From assembly GCA_014529385.2 (NCBI GenBank), contig CM043945.1, positions 149,221,241 to 149,285,240 of the forward strand: 64,000 bases of DNA, written 5' to 3'. Under the pieces are notes generated by a model, which was not told the origin of the DNA, made no database searches, and saw nothing but the letters and a program-made list of their open reading frames with translations. The first letter of the stretch is position 1, and each line of letters begins with the position of its first letter. This DNA comes from Adiantum capillus-veneris. Lineage: Eukaryota; Streptophyta; Polypodiopsida; Polypodiales; Pteridaceae. Positions 1 through 11,925 of this stretch are shown here, one piece after another. A program made the position numbers and the translations under genes.

Positions 1-404
1 GCTGCTGGGCTATCACAACTCATCTAACGATCGTCACAGCTCCGAATTTTTCATTGCAAGATGACACATCTTATTGTGTACACCGGTTTTGGACCCCTCC
101 AAAGTTGTGACTGGCGCCTTCACTTCTCCCTCACCTTCGTTCTTAATCATGCCTAAGACTATGCACGAAACTGTCCTGTTTTGTGCGATGTCCCAAGCAT
201 GATTGAGAAAAAAGGCTACAAGGAGCACGACAAGTCACTTTGATCAGTTCATTTCTTACATTAGTAATTTGCTTATGCGCGCTCTGCGTCGTGTACTATG
301 CCCAAAACTATCCCGCGTCGACGCGGTAACGGTTTGAGCATCAAATGAAGGGGGTTCATCCCGCATCTTTTGATGCTTGCAAGTCGCTTCGAGCTACTTA
401 GCTT
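1..404. other. Unassigned flank, no gene recognised
   Basis: No coding region can be supported here. Short open frames exist on the minus strand but resemble no family I know. Around 300-355 the sequence (actatcccgcgtcgacgcgg, then a short spacer and tttgagcatcaaa) looks like a strongly diverged copy of the 96-bp unit repeated further right. That would make the block part of the same repeat field, but this is only a by-eye resemblance. Confidence 0.3.
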
Positions 405-1150
405 GTCACTGGATCTTTTCTATCCGAAGGTATCCCGTGCCAGCGTGGTGGTGTTTCAAGCACAAAACAAGGCAGATTTGAAACAAAATTCTTTGCACTG
501 CTCTTAACACAAGCACAATTGGTGCGGCCGACCAGCCAAAAGGAATCGAGCAGGGGTGAGGTATTACGTGTCCTAAGCTCTTTTTGACCGGCAAGTGGTT
601 GGCTGGCCGTTGTAGCCCACACCCCACCTCTCCTAGCAATAACAAAGCCATCCCTCCCAACCAATCAACAAGCTCGTTGCTAAAAAAAGGGCTGGCCGTC
701 AACCGGCCATAGCAGTTGTGCTCGAAATTTTCGAGCGGCTAGCTAATATTCCATGGAATCTTCTAATGGCTGGAAAGTGGCCGGACGGCTAGATGTGCTA
801 GAGCTATATGTAGCCGTATTTTATCCAAATGTATCCCGTGCCGGTACGGTGGTGTTTCAAGCACACAACAAGGCAGATTTGAAATGAAATCCTTTGCACT
901 GCTCTCTGCTCGTATTCTGTCCAAAGGTATCCCGCACCGGTGCGAAGGTGTTTCAAGCACAAAACAAGGAAGATTTGAAACGGAATCCTTTGCACTGCTC
1001 TCTACTCGTATTCTATCCGAAGGTATCCCGCGCCGACATGGTGATGTCTCAAGCACAAAACAAGGAAGCCTTGAACCAGACTCCAGCTGTGCATTGATCT
1101 TTGCCCATACTCTCCCCAAAGGTAAGTTGCATCGGTGCAGCGGTGTTTGA
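405..1150 (+). repeat. 96-bp tandem repeat with a detached copy
   Basis: Three consecutive units are in register at 96-bp spacing. The shared core ggtatcccgc (or tgtatcccgtg) falls at about 830, 926 and 1022, and a degenerate fourth unit begins near 1121. Each unit reads roughly tcc-aaggtatcccg-(GC-rich)-gtgtttcaagcacaaaacaagg-agatttgaa-cctttgcactgctct. A detached copy lies at about 415-505, before a stretch (510-820) that does not carry the unit. Both strands are partly open over the repeat, which explains several spurious overlapping ORFs. No function can be assigned. Confidence 0.75.
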
Positions 1151-1282
1151 ATGCATTATGGTGCCAACTCCTTTGTAGCCACCAGCTCACTGCAAGACAC
1201 TGAGGCAACATTCTCCTTGGGCTCATAAAACTGCGGTCCATGAATGAGTTGTAGCTCCCGCCATCAACAACCTCAAACTCTA

Positions 1283-2022
1283 TGTCATAAAATCTAATAT
1301 CTAACCAACCCAAATGATTTTCTCATATTAAATTGATCACTTAATGTGGGAGAATAAACGGGAACAAGTGTTAAGATATAGATATGTGCTTATAGATCTA
1401 TCTCAACGCGGGGCCAATAGTAAAGGGGCCCAAATGGGAGATGGTCTATCAAGAGCAAGGCTAACCAATGGAGCATAAGACCTTAGGGTTAGCTTCATTG
1501 AAGACCTCCAATAATGTGTGTAAAAGTCCTTTGACCTTAGGTAAGCTAGGGCTGAGCTTGAGGTGGGAACCCGGCCCAAGCTCGAGGTGCTTGACTTGCT
1601 TGAGGTGCTTGATTAAAGTGCTTGAGGTGCTTGACTTGCCGCTTGATTAAGGTGCTTGAGGTGCCTTGACATGCTTGCCTGAGATGCTTGTGGGAATACC
1701 CCCTAGTCCAAGTGCTTTGTCATGCTTGATGACTAAGGTGCTTGAGCTCCTAAAGTCAAAAGCATCCCTACAAGAGGGGGGGCGAGCCCTTTTCCTAGGG
1801 ATTAGAGAGAGAACACACACTCACACTCACAAGGGAAGCCCCAGCTTGAAGAGGCAGCAAGGACACATGTCAGGTCCCTACCCATGTTACCTTCATGTGT
1901 TGCTTGAAGCCTATTGGCTAGGCTTCAAAGGGGTCCAATGATAAATTAATTGAATTATCTAATTGTTTTTGCATTTATCAAGTCCTCTCTCTCAAAGGGG
2001 AAAGGGGGACACTTGTCCCAAG
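1283..2022 (+). repeat. A 5' LTR, first part
   Basis: Matches the start of the 3' LTR at 26078 onward nearly base for base. It contains an imperfect array of the short motif ttgaggtgc (about 1555-1700); the 3' LTR has one extra copy of about 25 bp in the same place. The segment ends in ccaag, the left copy of the 5-bp duplication made when copia B inserted. Confidence 0.95.
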
Positions 2023-2249
2023 TGTTGGAATTAGGGTTGCAGAGAAACACACACAGCTTGGAGAAGACGAAGGAAGCTCAAGGCACACAATAGAGAGTGT
2101 GTTACTTAGTGTGCAATGGAAAGATAGTTAGCCCTAGAGTGATGGGCGTATATACAATGCACGGGGGAAAAAACCTCCTAAAGAGGGAAAAAATGCCCCG
2201 GCGGTCCTAGTGTGTTCACACACATCACTACCACATGTATATGGTAACA
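2023..2249 (-). repeat. B 3' LTR
   Basis: 227 bp. On the plus strand it starts tgttggaatt and ends atggtaaca, and is identical by eye to 6974-7200. It is the 3' LTR because the element runs on the minus strand. A polypurine tract (minus-strand TAGGGGGGATT) abuts it at about 2250-2260, as expected for plus-strand priming. Confidence 0.95.
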
Positions 2250-2324
2250 AATCCCCCCTAGAGTGATGCGGTGAACAAGAGCTGGCACATGAGTAAAGGG
2301 AAGTGCCATGCCCTGAGGACAGGA

Positions 2325-5300
2325 TCAGTCCACAAAGGGGAGTAAGCCCAAAGCTTTGCGGAAAGCTTCAAGCTTCTCACGAGACAATGCCCTTGTGAAA
2401 AGATCTGCAAGGTTGTCCTGTGTTGGCACATAAGCCAAGCTGATCTCTCCTGCTGAGAGCCTCTCCCTGACATAGTGGTAATGCACCTCAATGTGCTTTG
2501 TGCGAGCATGAAAAACTGGGTTCCTCGCAACTGCCAATGCGCTCTGACTGTCAGTGTAGATACTGTTGGCAGTGTCCTGTCCAACACCCAAGTCAGCCAT
2601 AAGGCGTCTGAGCCATACACACTCAACCGTAGCTGTGAAGACTGCCCTGTACTCAGCCTCACAACTCGAAGTGGCCACAGTAGGTTGCTTCTTGCTCAAC
2701 CATGATATACATGAACTGCCAAGCATGAAACAAAAACCACTTGTGGACACTCGCGTGTCAAAACAACCAGCCCAATCTGAGTCCGAAAAAGCATGTAAGT
2801 CTGGCGGCAATGATCCCCCCTTGGGATAAAACAAGCCAAGATGTAAAGTGCCACTAAGGTAGCGGAAAATCCTCTTGACAGCCTGCCAATGCTTAGACCC
2901 TGGGCTATGCATAAATCTGCTGACCTGCGAGACTGCAAACTGAATATCTGGCCTCGTGTTGCATACATAAATGAGGCAGCCAATAGCAGTTTGGTAAAGA
3001 GTGACATCAGTAGGATCGCTAGCATCATGTAGACTCAACTTCAAACCTGTTTCCATGGGAGTGGCAATAGGTTTGCAATCCTCAAGTCCAAACTTACATA
3101 GCAATGTCTCTATGTAACTTTTCTGACACAAGGCAATACCACCATCACACTGCTTAAACTGTATACCCAAGTAATGATGCAACAGCCCCAAATCTTTCAT
3201 CTTGAAAGTGGCATTCAAATCAGCCTTAAATTCAGCAATATGTCTCTCATTTGGTCTAGTGATCAGCAAATCATCAACATAAAGAACCACAATGAGAAAT
3301 ACATCATCCTCACGCTTTACATACAATGTGCTTTCTGTTGGACTGTTACGAAAGCCTCATTTAACCAAATGAGTGTCAGCTTTCTCATACCAAGCACGAG
3401 GAGATTGCTTCAACCCATACAAATCCTTCTTACATTTGCACACTTTGTCCTCTTGTCCTTTTATGACAAAACCGCGAGGCTGCGTTACATAAACTTCCTC
3501 AAATATGTCACCATTCAAGAAAGCAGTAACAATGTATGATTGATGTACATCCCAACCAAAATGAGCTGCCAATGCACATAGAAAACGCACAGTAGTCATA
3601 CGACAAGTGGGAGCAAAAGTCTCTTCATAATCTATGCCTTTTTGTTGTGCATAACCCTTTGCAACAAGTCGAGCCTTATGGCGATCGATCTCACCATCCG
3701 GCTTGCGTTTCAACTTGTAAACCCACTTCGTACCAATGGCCTTTTTGCCAGGAGGCAAATCACATAAAGTCCATGTGTCATTCTCTATAAGTGCATCATA
3801 TTCTGATTTCATGGCAGCAATCCAATTTTCTGAATTCTGTGCTTCATCAAAAGACAGAGGCTCCTCAACATCATGTAAACTAGACACAGCCAAAGCATAA
3901 CAATATGATGCATAAGATGCATGGCGAGAGCCTGAACGAGTACGACTAGATAAAGGTGCATCCAATTTACTGTCACGCAAAGTGTGCACCAGCCATTTTG
4001 GCATACCTCTAGCCTGCTCATTTTCAGCCCTTTCCTCATCAAGTACATCATGTACATCTGCATCAGTAATAGGCTGTTCTAAAACATTTTCAGAAACCCC
4101 CATAGGCTGTACATTTGCCTCATTGGAACTTACATTCGTATTTCCACCACTGAAAAGAGGCAACAAAGTGTCATAAATGTCCTATGAGCTTACATTACTG
4201 TCTCTAGTACATGACAGCAAGGGCTGAACAGAGTCTTCCACAAACACTACATCCCGTGAAACCAGAATACGTTTTGTTTGCGGATGATACAACCTGTAAC
4301 CTTTGCTTTCAGCACTATAACCAACAAAAATACATTTGACAGCCTTATCATCCAATTTTCTGCGCTGCACTTGTGGCACCAAAGCATATGCCAAACAGCC
4401 AAAAACACGCATGTGCTCAATAGAAGGTTTTCTAGCATGCCATGCTTCATATGGAGTAATAGACTGCAAAGCTTTCGTAGGACACCTGTTAAGTACATAA
4501 GTGGCACACATGATGGCCTCAAGCCAAAAAGAATGCGGCAAAGCTTGACTTTTGACCATACATCGTGCCATTTCCGTTAGTGACCTGTTTTTCCTCTCAG
4601 CAACACCATTTTGCTGAGGTGTATAAGGCACTGTACATTGGTGTTTTATCCCACGACTAGCCAGAAATGCATTAAATTCATGAGACATATACTCCCCCCC
4701 TCGATCGGAACGGAGGGTGCCCATAGTACATTTTGAGACATTTTCAGCCATAGCCAAAAATTGTTTGAAGCACATAAAAACTTCGGACTTCGCTTTAAGC
4801 GGAAATACCCATGCATGCCTGGAGTAATCATCAATGAAAGTCACGAAGTACAGGTAATTGCCCAAGGACGGAGTTTGCATGGGCCCACAAACATCACTAT
4901 GCACAAGCTGCAACCTGCATGTGGCCCTAACTGAACCATCCTTTGGAAACTTAGAACGCTACATTTTACCCATAATACAGCCTTCACAAACATGTTTGAC
5001 AGGTGCTTCAAGAGGCGGCAAAGAAGCAACCATATCAGATTTCTGCAAACGCAGCAAACTGGCAAAATTCAGATGACCAAAACGTGCATGCCAAAGTTTT
5101 GCATCTGAAATAGCCCTTGAATCTGCAACAGCATTTGCAAAATTTTGTCCACACTTGTCATACAAAGTGAGCTTATATAGCCCACGGCACAAAAGCCCAA
5201 ATGCAACAATTTCATCACCAAAACTGAGATCATGAACTGTACATCTGTCATCCACAAATTTGACTACAAGTCCAAGTCTAGCAAGTGCGGATACAGACAA

Positions 5301-6611
5301 GAGATTCTTCTTGATCCCAGGTACATAAAGTGCATCAACAAGTGTGAAGGAACTGCCATTAGCAGCAGTGAGCACAATCTTTCCAACTCCCTGAACTGGA
5401 TAAGAGGCGTTGTTGGCACAAGTGACTGAATTCCCATGAGGGACAGACTCGAGAGAGGTAAACAATTCACGATGTGAGGTAATGTGCTTTGTAGCACCAC
5501 TGTCAAAATACCACACATGTGAATCTGCAGAAACTGACAAGCATGCATCATGGACAGCAGGATTGTAAGTGCACTCTGTGCTAAAAGCCCATTCTGCATC
5601 AACATCAGCATCACAATCTCCTTTCACAGAAGACTCAACAATGGCTGCATTTGTAGTGGAACCAGCATTTGCAGTGGAACCACCCTCTTTCTTCTTAGCC
5701 TCTTTGGCCTTCAACTTAGGACACGACTTGATCAAGTGATCATTGGCTTTACAATAATGGCAACACATCTTCTTTTTGCCCTTATCACCAGAATTGCCAG
5801 ACGAAGTGCTGCCAGCAGAAGCATTAGGAACAGAATTTTTGCCACTCGCAGCAGAACCATAAGAAGTGGCTGCATTACTGTTACCACCCTTTCTTTGAGA
5901 AGCAATAAAAGCCTGTTCAACTGCACGCTGCCTAGTCCTGTTTTTCCTAGAAAGTGACTCTTGCAACAGCAGTGTGCATAATGCATCAAACTTGACAACT
6001 TCAGGATTTCCTTGGGTCATGAGTCTCCAAGTACTAGCAAAAGTCTGGTAGGAATCTGGTAAGGCATCAAGAACAGTCTGCACAAGGGAACTGTCCGAAA
6101 TGACTTCACCTGCAGAAATGAGTTGCTCATTGATATCCTTGACACTAGCAAGGAAAGTGTCCATATCATCTTCCTCATGCATAATCTTCGACTCTAGCTC
6201 TTTACGCAGCAAAGCAATTTTAGCCTCATTGCGGCTTGCATAAAGACCTGCTAGAATATCCCAAGGTTGTTTTGCAGATTTTGCTGAACGGATGTGAGGA
6301 ATAATGGTGCGCTTCACAGACAACGCAATCAATGCATGAGCCTGCACATCCTTAACATCCCAACGAGCTTGTTCTGCTGTAGGCAAAACAACTCTAACAG
6401 CTGCAATCCTTGCAGCAAGACGTGCAACATCCTCAACATCGCCTACATCTTCAGAACCAGGACGTACATCAATGCCCTGCACAATGTTCCAAACACCTTT
6501 TGACACAAGAACATGTTGCATCATATAAGCCCACATAGGGTAGTTGTCCCCATCCAACCTGTCCTCAGCAGCAAACATCTTGAACACATCTGTGTTGTTG
6601 TTGTCAGCCAT
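2325..6611 (-). pseudogene. B copia gag-pol polyprotein, three in-frame stops
   Basis: A single frame of 1429 codons from the ATG at 6611 down to the natural stop at 2325-2327. Domains in order: gag of the UBN2 type (starts MADNNNTDVFKMF); a CX2CX4HX4C zinc knuckle (CHYCKANDHLIKSC); aspartic protease with D-S-G-A (WYFDSGATKHIT); GAG-pre-integrase (HARFGHL and the CEGC pair); integrase core with FIDDYSR, SDRGGEY and the QQNGVAERKN glutamate; copia RT with YVDDLLI; C-terminal RNase H ending in ADLFTRALS. Three stops interrupt it: TAG at 4959-4961, TAG at 4182-4184 and TGA at 3357-3359. The same positions in D read CAA, CAG and CGA. No frameshift was found. As a copia polyprotein it would make virus-like particles, cDNA and integration complexes, but it cannot be translated in full. 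Confidence 0.93.
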
Positions 6612-6959
6612 GGTAAATGCTGCACCTGATGTGAAAACTGCCCGAAAATAGGAGAAATGGAGCGGGAACAACTTGTGCTATATAGCACAAACCGTAGAAG
6701 ACTATAAGGCACCTGTTATGCAGAAAACGGCACTGACAAAAAATCTGCACAAAATGACGAAATAGCCTGTGCAGTACTGCCTGTAGTGGAAACGGAGGCC
6801 GAAATGAGCCCAAATCAAAATTTTGAGCAGACCGAGCTCTTCAAGCTCGCCCAAAATATTTGTCGACCTACGAACGCTCGCCAAAGCTCACTGAAATCGG
6901 AGAAAGTGAGCAGGCGTGTGCTGGAGCAGCTGGCGACTAAGCCCGGGAGGACGTGACCT

Positions 6960-6971
6960 GCTCTGATACCA
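6960..6971 (-). promoter_or_regulatory. B primer-binding site (tRNA-iMet type)
   Basis: On the minus strand the sequence after the 5' LTR is ATT then TGGTATCAGAGC, the standard plant site complementary to the 3' end of initiator tRNA-Met. It fixes the element's orientation and the inner edge of the 5' LTR. Confidence 0.9.
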
Positions 6972-6973
6972 AT

Positions 6974-7200
6974 TGTTGGAATTAGGGTTGCAGAGAAACA
7001 CACACAGCTTGGAGAAGACGAAGGAAGCTCAAGGCACACAATAGAGAGTGTGTTACTTAGTGTGCAATGGAAAGATAGTTAGCCCTAGAGTGATGGGCGT
7101 ATATACAATGCACGGGGGAAAAAACCTCCTAAAGAGGGAAAAAATGCCCCGGCGGTCCTAGTGTGTTCACACACATCACTACCACATGTATATGGTAACA
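6974..7200 (-). repeat. B 5' LTR
   Basis: 227 bp, identical by eye to 2023-2249. It would carry the promoter; a TATA-like stretch (gtatata on the plus strand near 7099-7105) lies in its central part. The right flank is ccaag, the second copy of the target duplication. Confidence 0.95.
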
Positions 7201-7205
7201 CCAAG

Positions 7206-8032
7206 GCTATCCCTGTTGCTTGTAATGGCTTCTGCTTGTGATTGGCTAGGCTTGGAGGGGTCCAATGAGCTTCAAGCATGAGCTACAAGGGGGGGTCGAC
7301 CCAAGCAAGCTAGGGGGGTGCTTAGGGGGTATACTCACCCACACACACTCACAAGCACTCTCATTGTGTGCTATGCAAAGTGGAAGTGCTCCCTCTCCAA
7401 GCAAGTAAAGGTTGAGAGCCTACACCAACACTCTTGGCTATGGAGTGCAAATCCGACCAAGAGCCATGCTTCAATGCTTAAGCTTGCCATCTCCTTCTTC
7501 TTCATTACTATGCTATTATGTATGCTAGCAACAAGAGTATGATAAGTGAGGAACTAATTCTTTCTCCTACGAAATGTTTCTTCTTCCTCTTCCCTACCCT
7601 CATTCCCTGCTAGCTCTCTCCACCTTCGAAGGTGTTTGAGGTCTTGGGACTGAGGCTTGGTATAGTTAAAGCTTTCTTCAAGTTTAGGTTATGCTATGAT
7701 GGTGATGCATGAAGCTTTCCATCTTCATTGCTTCACCTAGGTCACAAGGAACACAAAGAATGTATTGTAACAAGTCTCTCTTTATGGAAGAAATCATAAT
7801 ACAAATGCCTATTGGAGGGGGGACCGGCTCCACATAAATCCGGTCCTCAACTGTTGTCATGTTCTCTAAATTCTCTCTCTTGCAAAAGTATTGTCTATGC
7901 CAAGTTAACTAATTGCTATAATTATGTTGCTATCTTCAATTATGTCTAACCGCTATGCTCACAAAATCATTTCTTGAAAGTACTCTCATTAAACTCCGCT
8001 ACTCTCAAATTGAATAGGCAAATTCCATTACA
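7206..8032 (+). repeat. A 5' LTR, second part
   Basis: Continues the A LTR after the copia insertion and corresponds to the 3' LTR from about 26843 to 27669. It ends ccattaca, directly before the primer-binding site. With 1283-2022 the reconstituted LTR is about 1.57 kb, against 1.59 kb for the 3' LTR. The difference is one motif copy in the ttgaggtgc array. Confidence 0.95.
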
Positions 8033-8033
8033 T

Positions 8034-8446
8034 TGGTATCAGAGCATTTGGTTTCTCTTTTCTTGCTTAAGAAGAGAGGTCCTTAAGTAGCCTATAAATG
8101 GTTGATGTTGTTAATTATAATAGGGTAAGTGGAATTGGGATCTATTATCGGTTTTGTTGAGCCAACTATGTGGGGGATGGTGCACACCTCGGGAGCTTTG
8201 GACTTAATAATGGAGTCTTTCTAGACTTGCCTACGGCTTTACCATTATTGAGCCATAAGAAGTCCGAAAGGAGCTAACCCTTGGCAATTCTGCTATGTTA
8301 GACCTACTCCTCTACTCTCTATAATTAACCACTTTGAGCCGTGGGTGTAGATACTTAAGAGCCGATTTTCAAAGGCTAAGAGGAGTGGCAACTAAGGTTT
8401 TGTATTGCCAAAGCATACACTAAGTATAAACATAAATTTTGTTAAC
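8034..8446 (+). promoter_or_regulatory. A primer-binding site and untranslated leader
   Basis: TGGTATCAGAGC at 8034-8045 matches the plant initiator-tRNA-Met primer site. The following 400 bases to the gag ATG hold no open frame of note and form the element's leader. A diverged copy of the same leader is found after the A2 LTR at 59741-59965. Confidence 0.85.
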
Positions 8447-9623
8447 ATGGCTGACAATAATCAAGAGAGTAGAATGAACATTGATAGCTTTGATTTTGCA
8501 CATGATGATGCTCCCATGTTTGTGAATTATCTCGTCACTAGGTTGCAACAAGCTATGGGCAACCCTGTTTTGCAAGCCGAAGTTACTCAACAACTTCGTG
8601 CTTATGGAATTTCCCTTCCTCTCCCAGAGGAGAGAGAGCTTAGGAGGCCTCTTGAAGAGACCCCCAAAAGAAGATTCTCTCCCATTCGAGAGGAGGAATC
8701 CAAAGAGAAAGAAAGCAATGACAGTCTAAGTTCCTCTGAAGATGTGGCTCCACGAAGACGGCGGTCTAGACGATCGCCTACTCCTCCCAAGAGGAAAAGA
8801 GCAACCTATAGTTCTTCTCCTCATCACTCTGAAAGGCAAGAGAGGAAACAAAGGAAGAAAAGGGCTAGGAAGAGGTCACCCCATTCTCCTTCTTCTTCAC
8901 CTTCCTCCTCTTCCGATGAAAGTTACGGCTATTCTCCTAGAGAATACAAGAGGGGAGGACATCGCAAATCATTTCCTGCATGGAGAAGGTCACAAAAGCT
9001 AAAGAATTTCAAGGAGGGAGGAAAGAGTATCTCTTTTCTCACCTATGATGGCACCTTTGGTGCTACAGACAAAGTGTTGGCCTTTATCCAGCAATTTGAT
9101 GCGGCCTTTGGGGACGAGGGCTTCACAGAGTCCTCCAAGCTATGCCATGTAGCTATGCACTTCCAAAAATCAGCTCGTCAATGGTGGGCTAGCCTTCGTG
9201 GCAATGGAGATGCCCCAAAGACATGGAAAACTTTACGAGTTTCCATCATGAAGCAATTTCTTCCAAGTGATACTAAAGATAAAGTTCTTACCGAATGGCG
9301 CGGCTTGAAGCTTCTCTCTCATGAGTCTATCAACAAGTATGTAGACAAGTTTTGGGATTTACATCTCAAAGCTACTGTCTTTCAAAAGATAGACTTTGCC
9401 GAACAAAGACAGCAATTCTGTGCGGGATTACCTGAAGAGATGGCCGAATACATCAACTCTCAACGGCCCGGTACTATTACCGAAGTAATCCACCACACCA
9501 TGGTTGCTTCACGCATCAATTTCCATCAAGGGGCTAGACGTAATGTCAAGCCCATGGAAAAAAAAGATAAAAATGATGCAAAGGGGAAATCCAATGCTCA
9601 AAATAATTCCCAAGGCACTTCCC

Positions 9624-9664
<41 letters not shown>

Positions 9665-9811
9665 CGGTCCAAGGAGAAGGGAGTTTACAAAGGTAAAAAC
9701 AAACTCTCTCCTGAAGAGCTTGAAGCTTTTCGCAAGGACCATAAGTGTTTCAAGTGTGGAGAGCAAGGACATGGCTATCGTTCTTGCCCCAAGAAGAATA
9801 CTCGCAATTAG
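8447..9811 (+). CDS. gag: A gag polyprotein
   Basis: 454 residues from ATG 8447 (MADNNQES); an upstream TTG extension is not needed. Residues about 70-190 are rich in Arg, Ser, Lys and Glu, with runs such as PRRRRSRRSPTPPKRKR, resembling an SR-type or nuclear-targeting region. The retrotransposon gag domain spans about 215-330 (FDAAFGDEGF ... ARQWWASL ... FLPSDTKDKVL). A (CAA)n microsatellite encodes an Asn run near residue 400. A CX2CX4HX4C zinc knuckle (CFKCGEQGHGYRSC) lies near the C-terminus. It would assemble the particle and bind element RNA. The frame ends in TAG and pol continues in the same frame, so the stop may be a C-to-T mutation or a readthrough stop. Confidence 0.88.
9622..9663 (+). 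repeat. (CAA)n microsatellite inside A gag
   Basis: About 14 CAA/AAC units in frame, encoding consecutive asparagines between the gag domain and the zinc knuckle. It also opens a spurious poly-Thr frame on the plus strand and a poly-Val frame on the minus strand. Confidence 0.9.
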
Positions 9812-11925
9812 ACTCCTAGGGCTTCCACCATCGAAGCTCCAAAAGAGGATGGTCATTGCAAAGGATCATCACTTTCCTATGCGTGGGGAAAGGTAAGAGA
9901 GCATGATGCCTTCATCTTGTTTGACCCAGGCTCTACTCTCAACTTCATATCAATAGAGTTGGCCACCAAGTTGGGCATTCAAGCTTTTGAGATGGGAGAT
10001 ATAGTAACAGCCGATGCAGCTTTCAAGGGACAACAAGCCTCTGTTACTCCCTTGATTGGGAAGTTGAGGCTTCATGTCCAAAGCTATGTCGACAAAGAAG
10101 ACTTCTTCATCTCTCCTCTCCAACATCAGGATTTTATCCTAGGGGCACCATGGTTTGATCGCATGGCTGCCAACATGAAGTTCCCTGAAAGGAGAATTTA
10201 CTTCACCTACAGGGGAAAGAACATGTATATAGATGCTAGTGAGCGTGGTCGCACTATTCCACTTGTAAATCCTCTTTCTTTTGATAAATCAATGAAGAGC
10301 TCAGTTTCTGCGTACATGATTTATGTCAAAGAGTCTCTAAAAGCTAATAATGTTTTATCAAATGAAAATGATAGGAATCAAGAAGAGTTAGACTTGTCTA
10401 CTTTTCTAAAAGGATTCCAAGATGTGTTCATCGATGATATCCCTATGGACCTACCTCAAAAACGAGGGGATGATGATCATCGTATTGAGCTCCTTCCAGG
10501 AAGCTCAGGCCTAACAAACCTCCTTATCGAGTCTCACAACCTCAACAAGAGGAGATTATGAGGCAAGTACAGGAATTGGTAGACAAAGGGATGGTGAGGC
10601 CTGTTCCTCTCCCTTTTGTTCTCTAGTCCTTTTAGTGCAAAAGAAAGATGGTACATACCGTATGTGTGTGGACTATCGAGCACTAAACCATATCACTATC
10701 AAAAACAGATTTCCCGTGCCTCGGGTAGAAGATCCGTTTGATAAGCTACAAGGATCTACCTACTTCAGTAGGATTGACCTTAAGAGTGGCTATCATCAAA
10801 TAAGGATAGTGGAAGAAGATATGCTAAAGACCGCGTTTCGCACAACATTTGGTCTTTATGAATATCTAGTCATGCCTTTTGGCTTGACTAATGCACCAGC
10901 TACTTTCAATCGTCTCATGGAGAAAATTTTTAGACCATATCGTAAATTCACTGGAGTGTTCTTTGATGATATCATCATCTACTCCAAATCTTTGGAGGAA
11001 CATAAGCAACATCTCCAAGTGATTTTTCAAGCCTTGAGGGAAAACAAACTTTTTCTCAACCAAAAGAAAAGTGAATTCTTCCTTCAAGAGATTCAATATC
11101 TAGGTCATATTATCTCTCACGATGGTATTCGTATGGATCCATCAAAGTTAGAGGTAATAAAATCATGGCCTAACCCAAGGAATCTACATGAGCTAAGAAG
11201 CTTTATTGGTATGTGTGCATACTATAGACGCTTCATAGCAAAATTCTCTCAAGTAGCAGGACCACTACACGACTTAACAAAGAAGAACGTTAAGTTTGTA
11301 TGGACTGCTAAGGAGCAAAATGCTTTTGAAAAACTCAAAGAGAAGCTTACTTCCCAACCAGTCCTCGTGCTTCCGGATCTCTCAAAGCCATTTGAGGTCC
11401 AATGTGATATGTGTGGTGATTGCCTTGGAGCGGTTTTGCTTCAAGAAGGGCATGCCATAGCATATGAGAGCCGAAGGCTCAATAGTGATGAATGAGTCTT
11501 GGGCATTTATGAGAAAGAGCTTTTAGCTGTTCTACATGCCCTAGACACATGGAAGCACTATCTATTGGGGACTCCATTTATCCTATGAACCGACCACCAA
11601 AGTCTCAAGTATTTCATGACGCAAACCAAGCTTTCCGACAAACAAATGAGGTGGGCAAATTTTCTTTCGCAATTTAATTTCCATATTGCTCACATAGCTG
11701 GTAAGCACAATCAAGTTGCCGATGCACTTTCACGACGACCAAAAGTTAATGTGGTGTCTATAGCTACTCACAATGATCTATCCTCTATGATAGATGAGTA
11801 TGCTACTGACGCTGACTTTAGAGACATAAGGTCAGCCCTTGCTTTGGGGAAGAAAGAGGAACCATTCACCTTGCAGGATGGTTATCTTCTCCACGGCAAT
11901 AAACTATGTGTTACCCATTCCCTTC
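9812..11925 (+). pseudogene. pol: A pol, 5' part: protease, RT, RNase H
   Basis: Continues in the gag frame after the TAG. The protease region has LFDPGSTLNFIS near 9917-9955, with Pro where Ser or Thr is usual. Two frameshifts follow, near 10510 and 10620. The RT frame (about 10635-11495) has [33 protein letters not shown] and the catalytic FFDD at 10962-10970. RNase H follows (FEVQCDMCGDCLGAVL ... TDHQSLKYF ... HNQVADALSR), interrupted by TGA at 11493-11495 and again near 11586. Both fit CGA to TGA. Element C is inserted at 11926, in the spacer before the integrase zinc finger. The remaining coding sequence resumes at 24405 in phase. Confidence 0.9.

Larger units (their letters stand above)
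2023..7200 (-). mobile_element. Ty1/copia retrotransposon B
   Basis: Minus-strand copia element, 5178 bp. It has two 227-bp LTRs that look identical by eye, with TG...CA ends, and is flanked by the 5-bp duplication CCAAG (2018-2022 and 7201-7205). Removing the element plus one duplication restores the A LTR exactly as it reads at 26828-26860. One long reading frame codes gag-protease-integrase-RT-RNase H in copia order and is broken by three in-frame stops. Element D in this window is a close relative in the opposite orientation. Confidence 0.97.

Noticed and set aside
405-1150. CRISPR-like array
   Set aside because: Units are tandem 96-mers without unique spacers between short identical repeats, in a eukaryotic context.
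8742-9002. Alternative-frame ORFs over A gag and other pol genes
   Set aside because: Shadow frames of well supported gag or pol domains.
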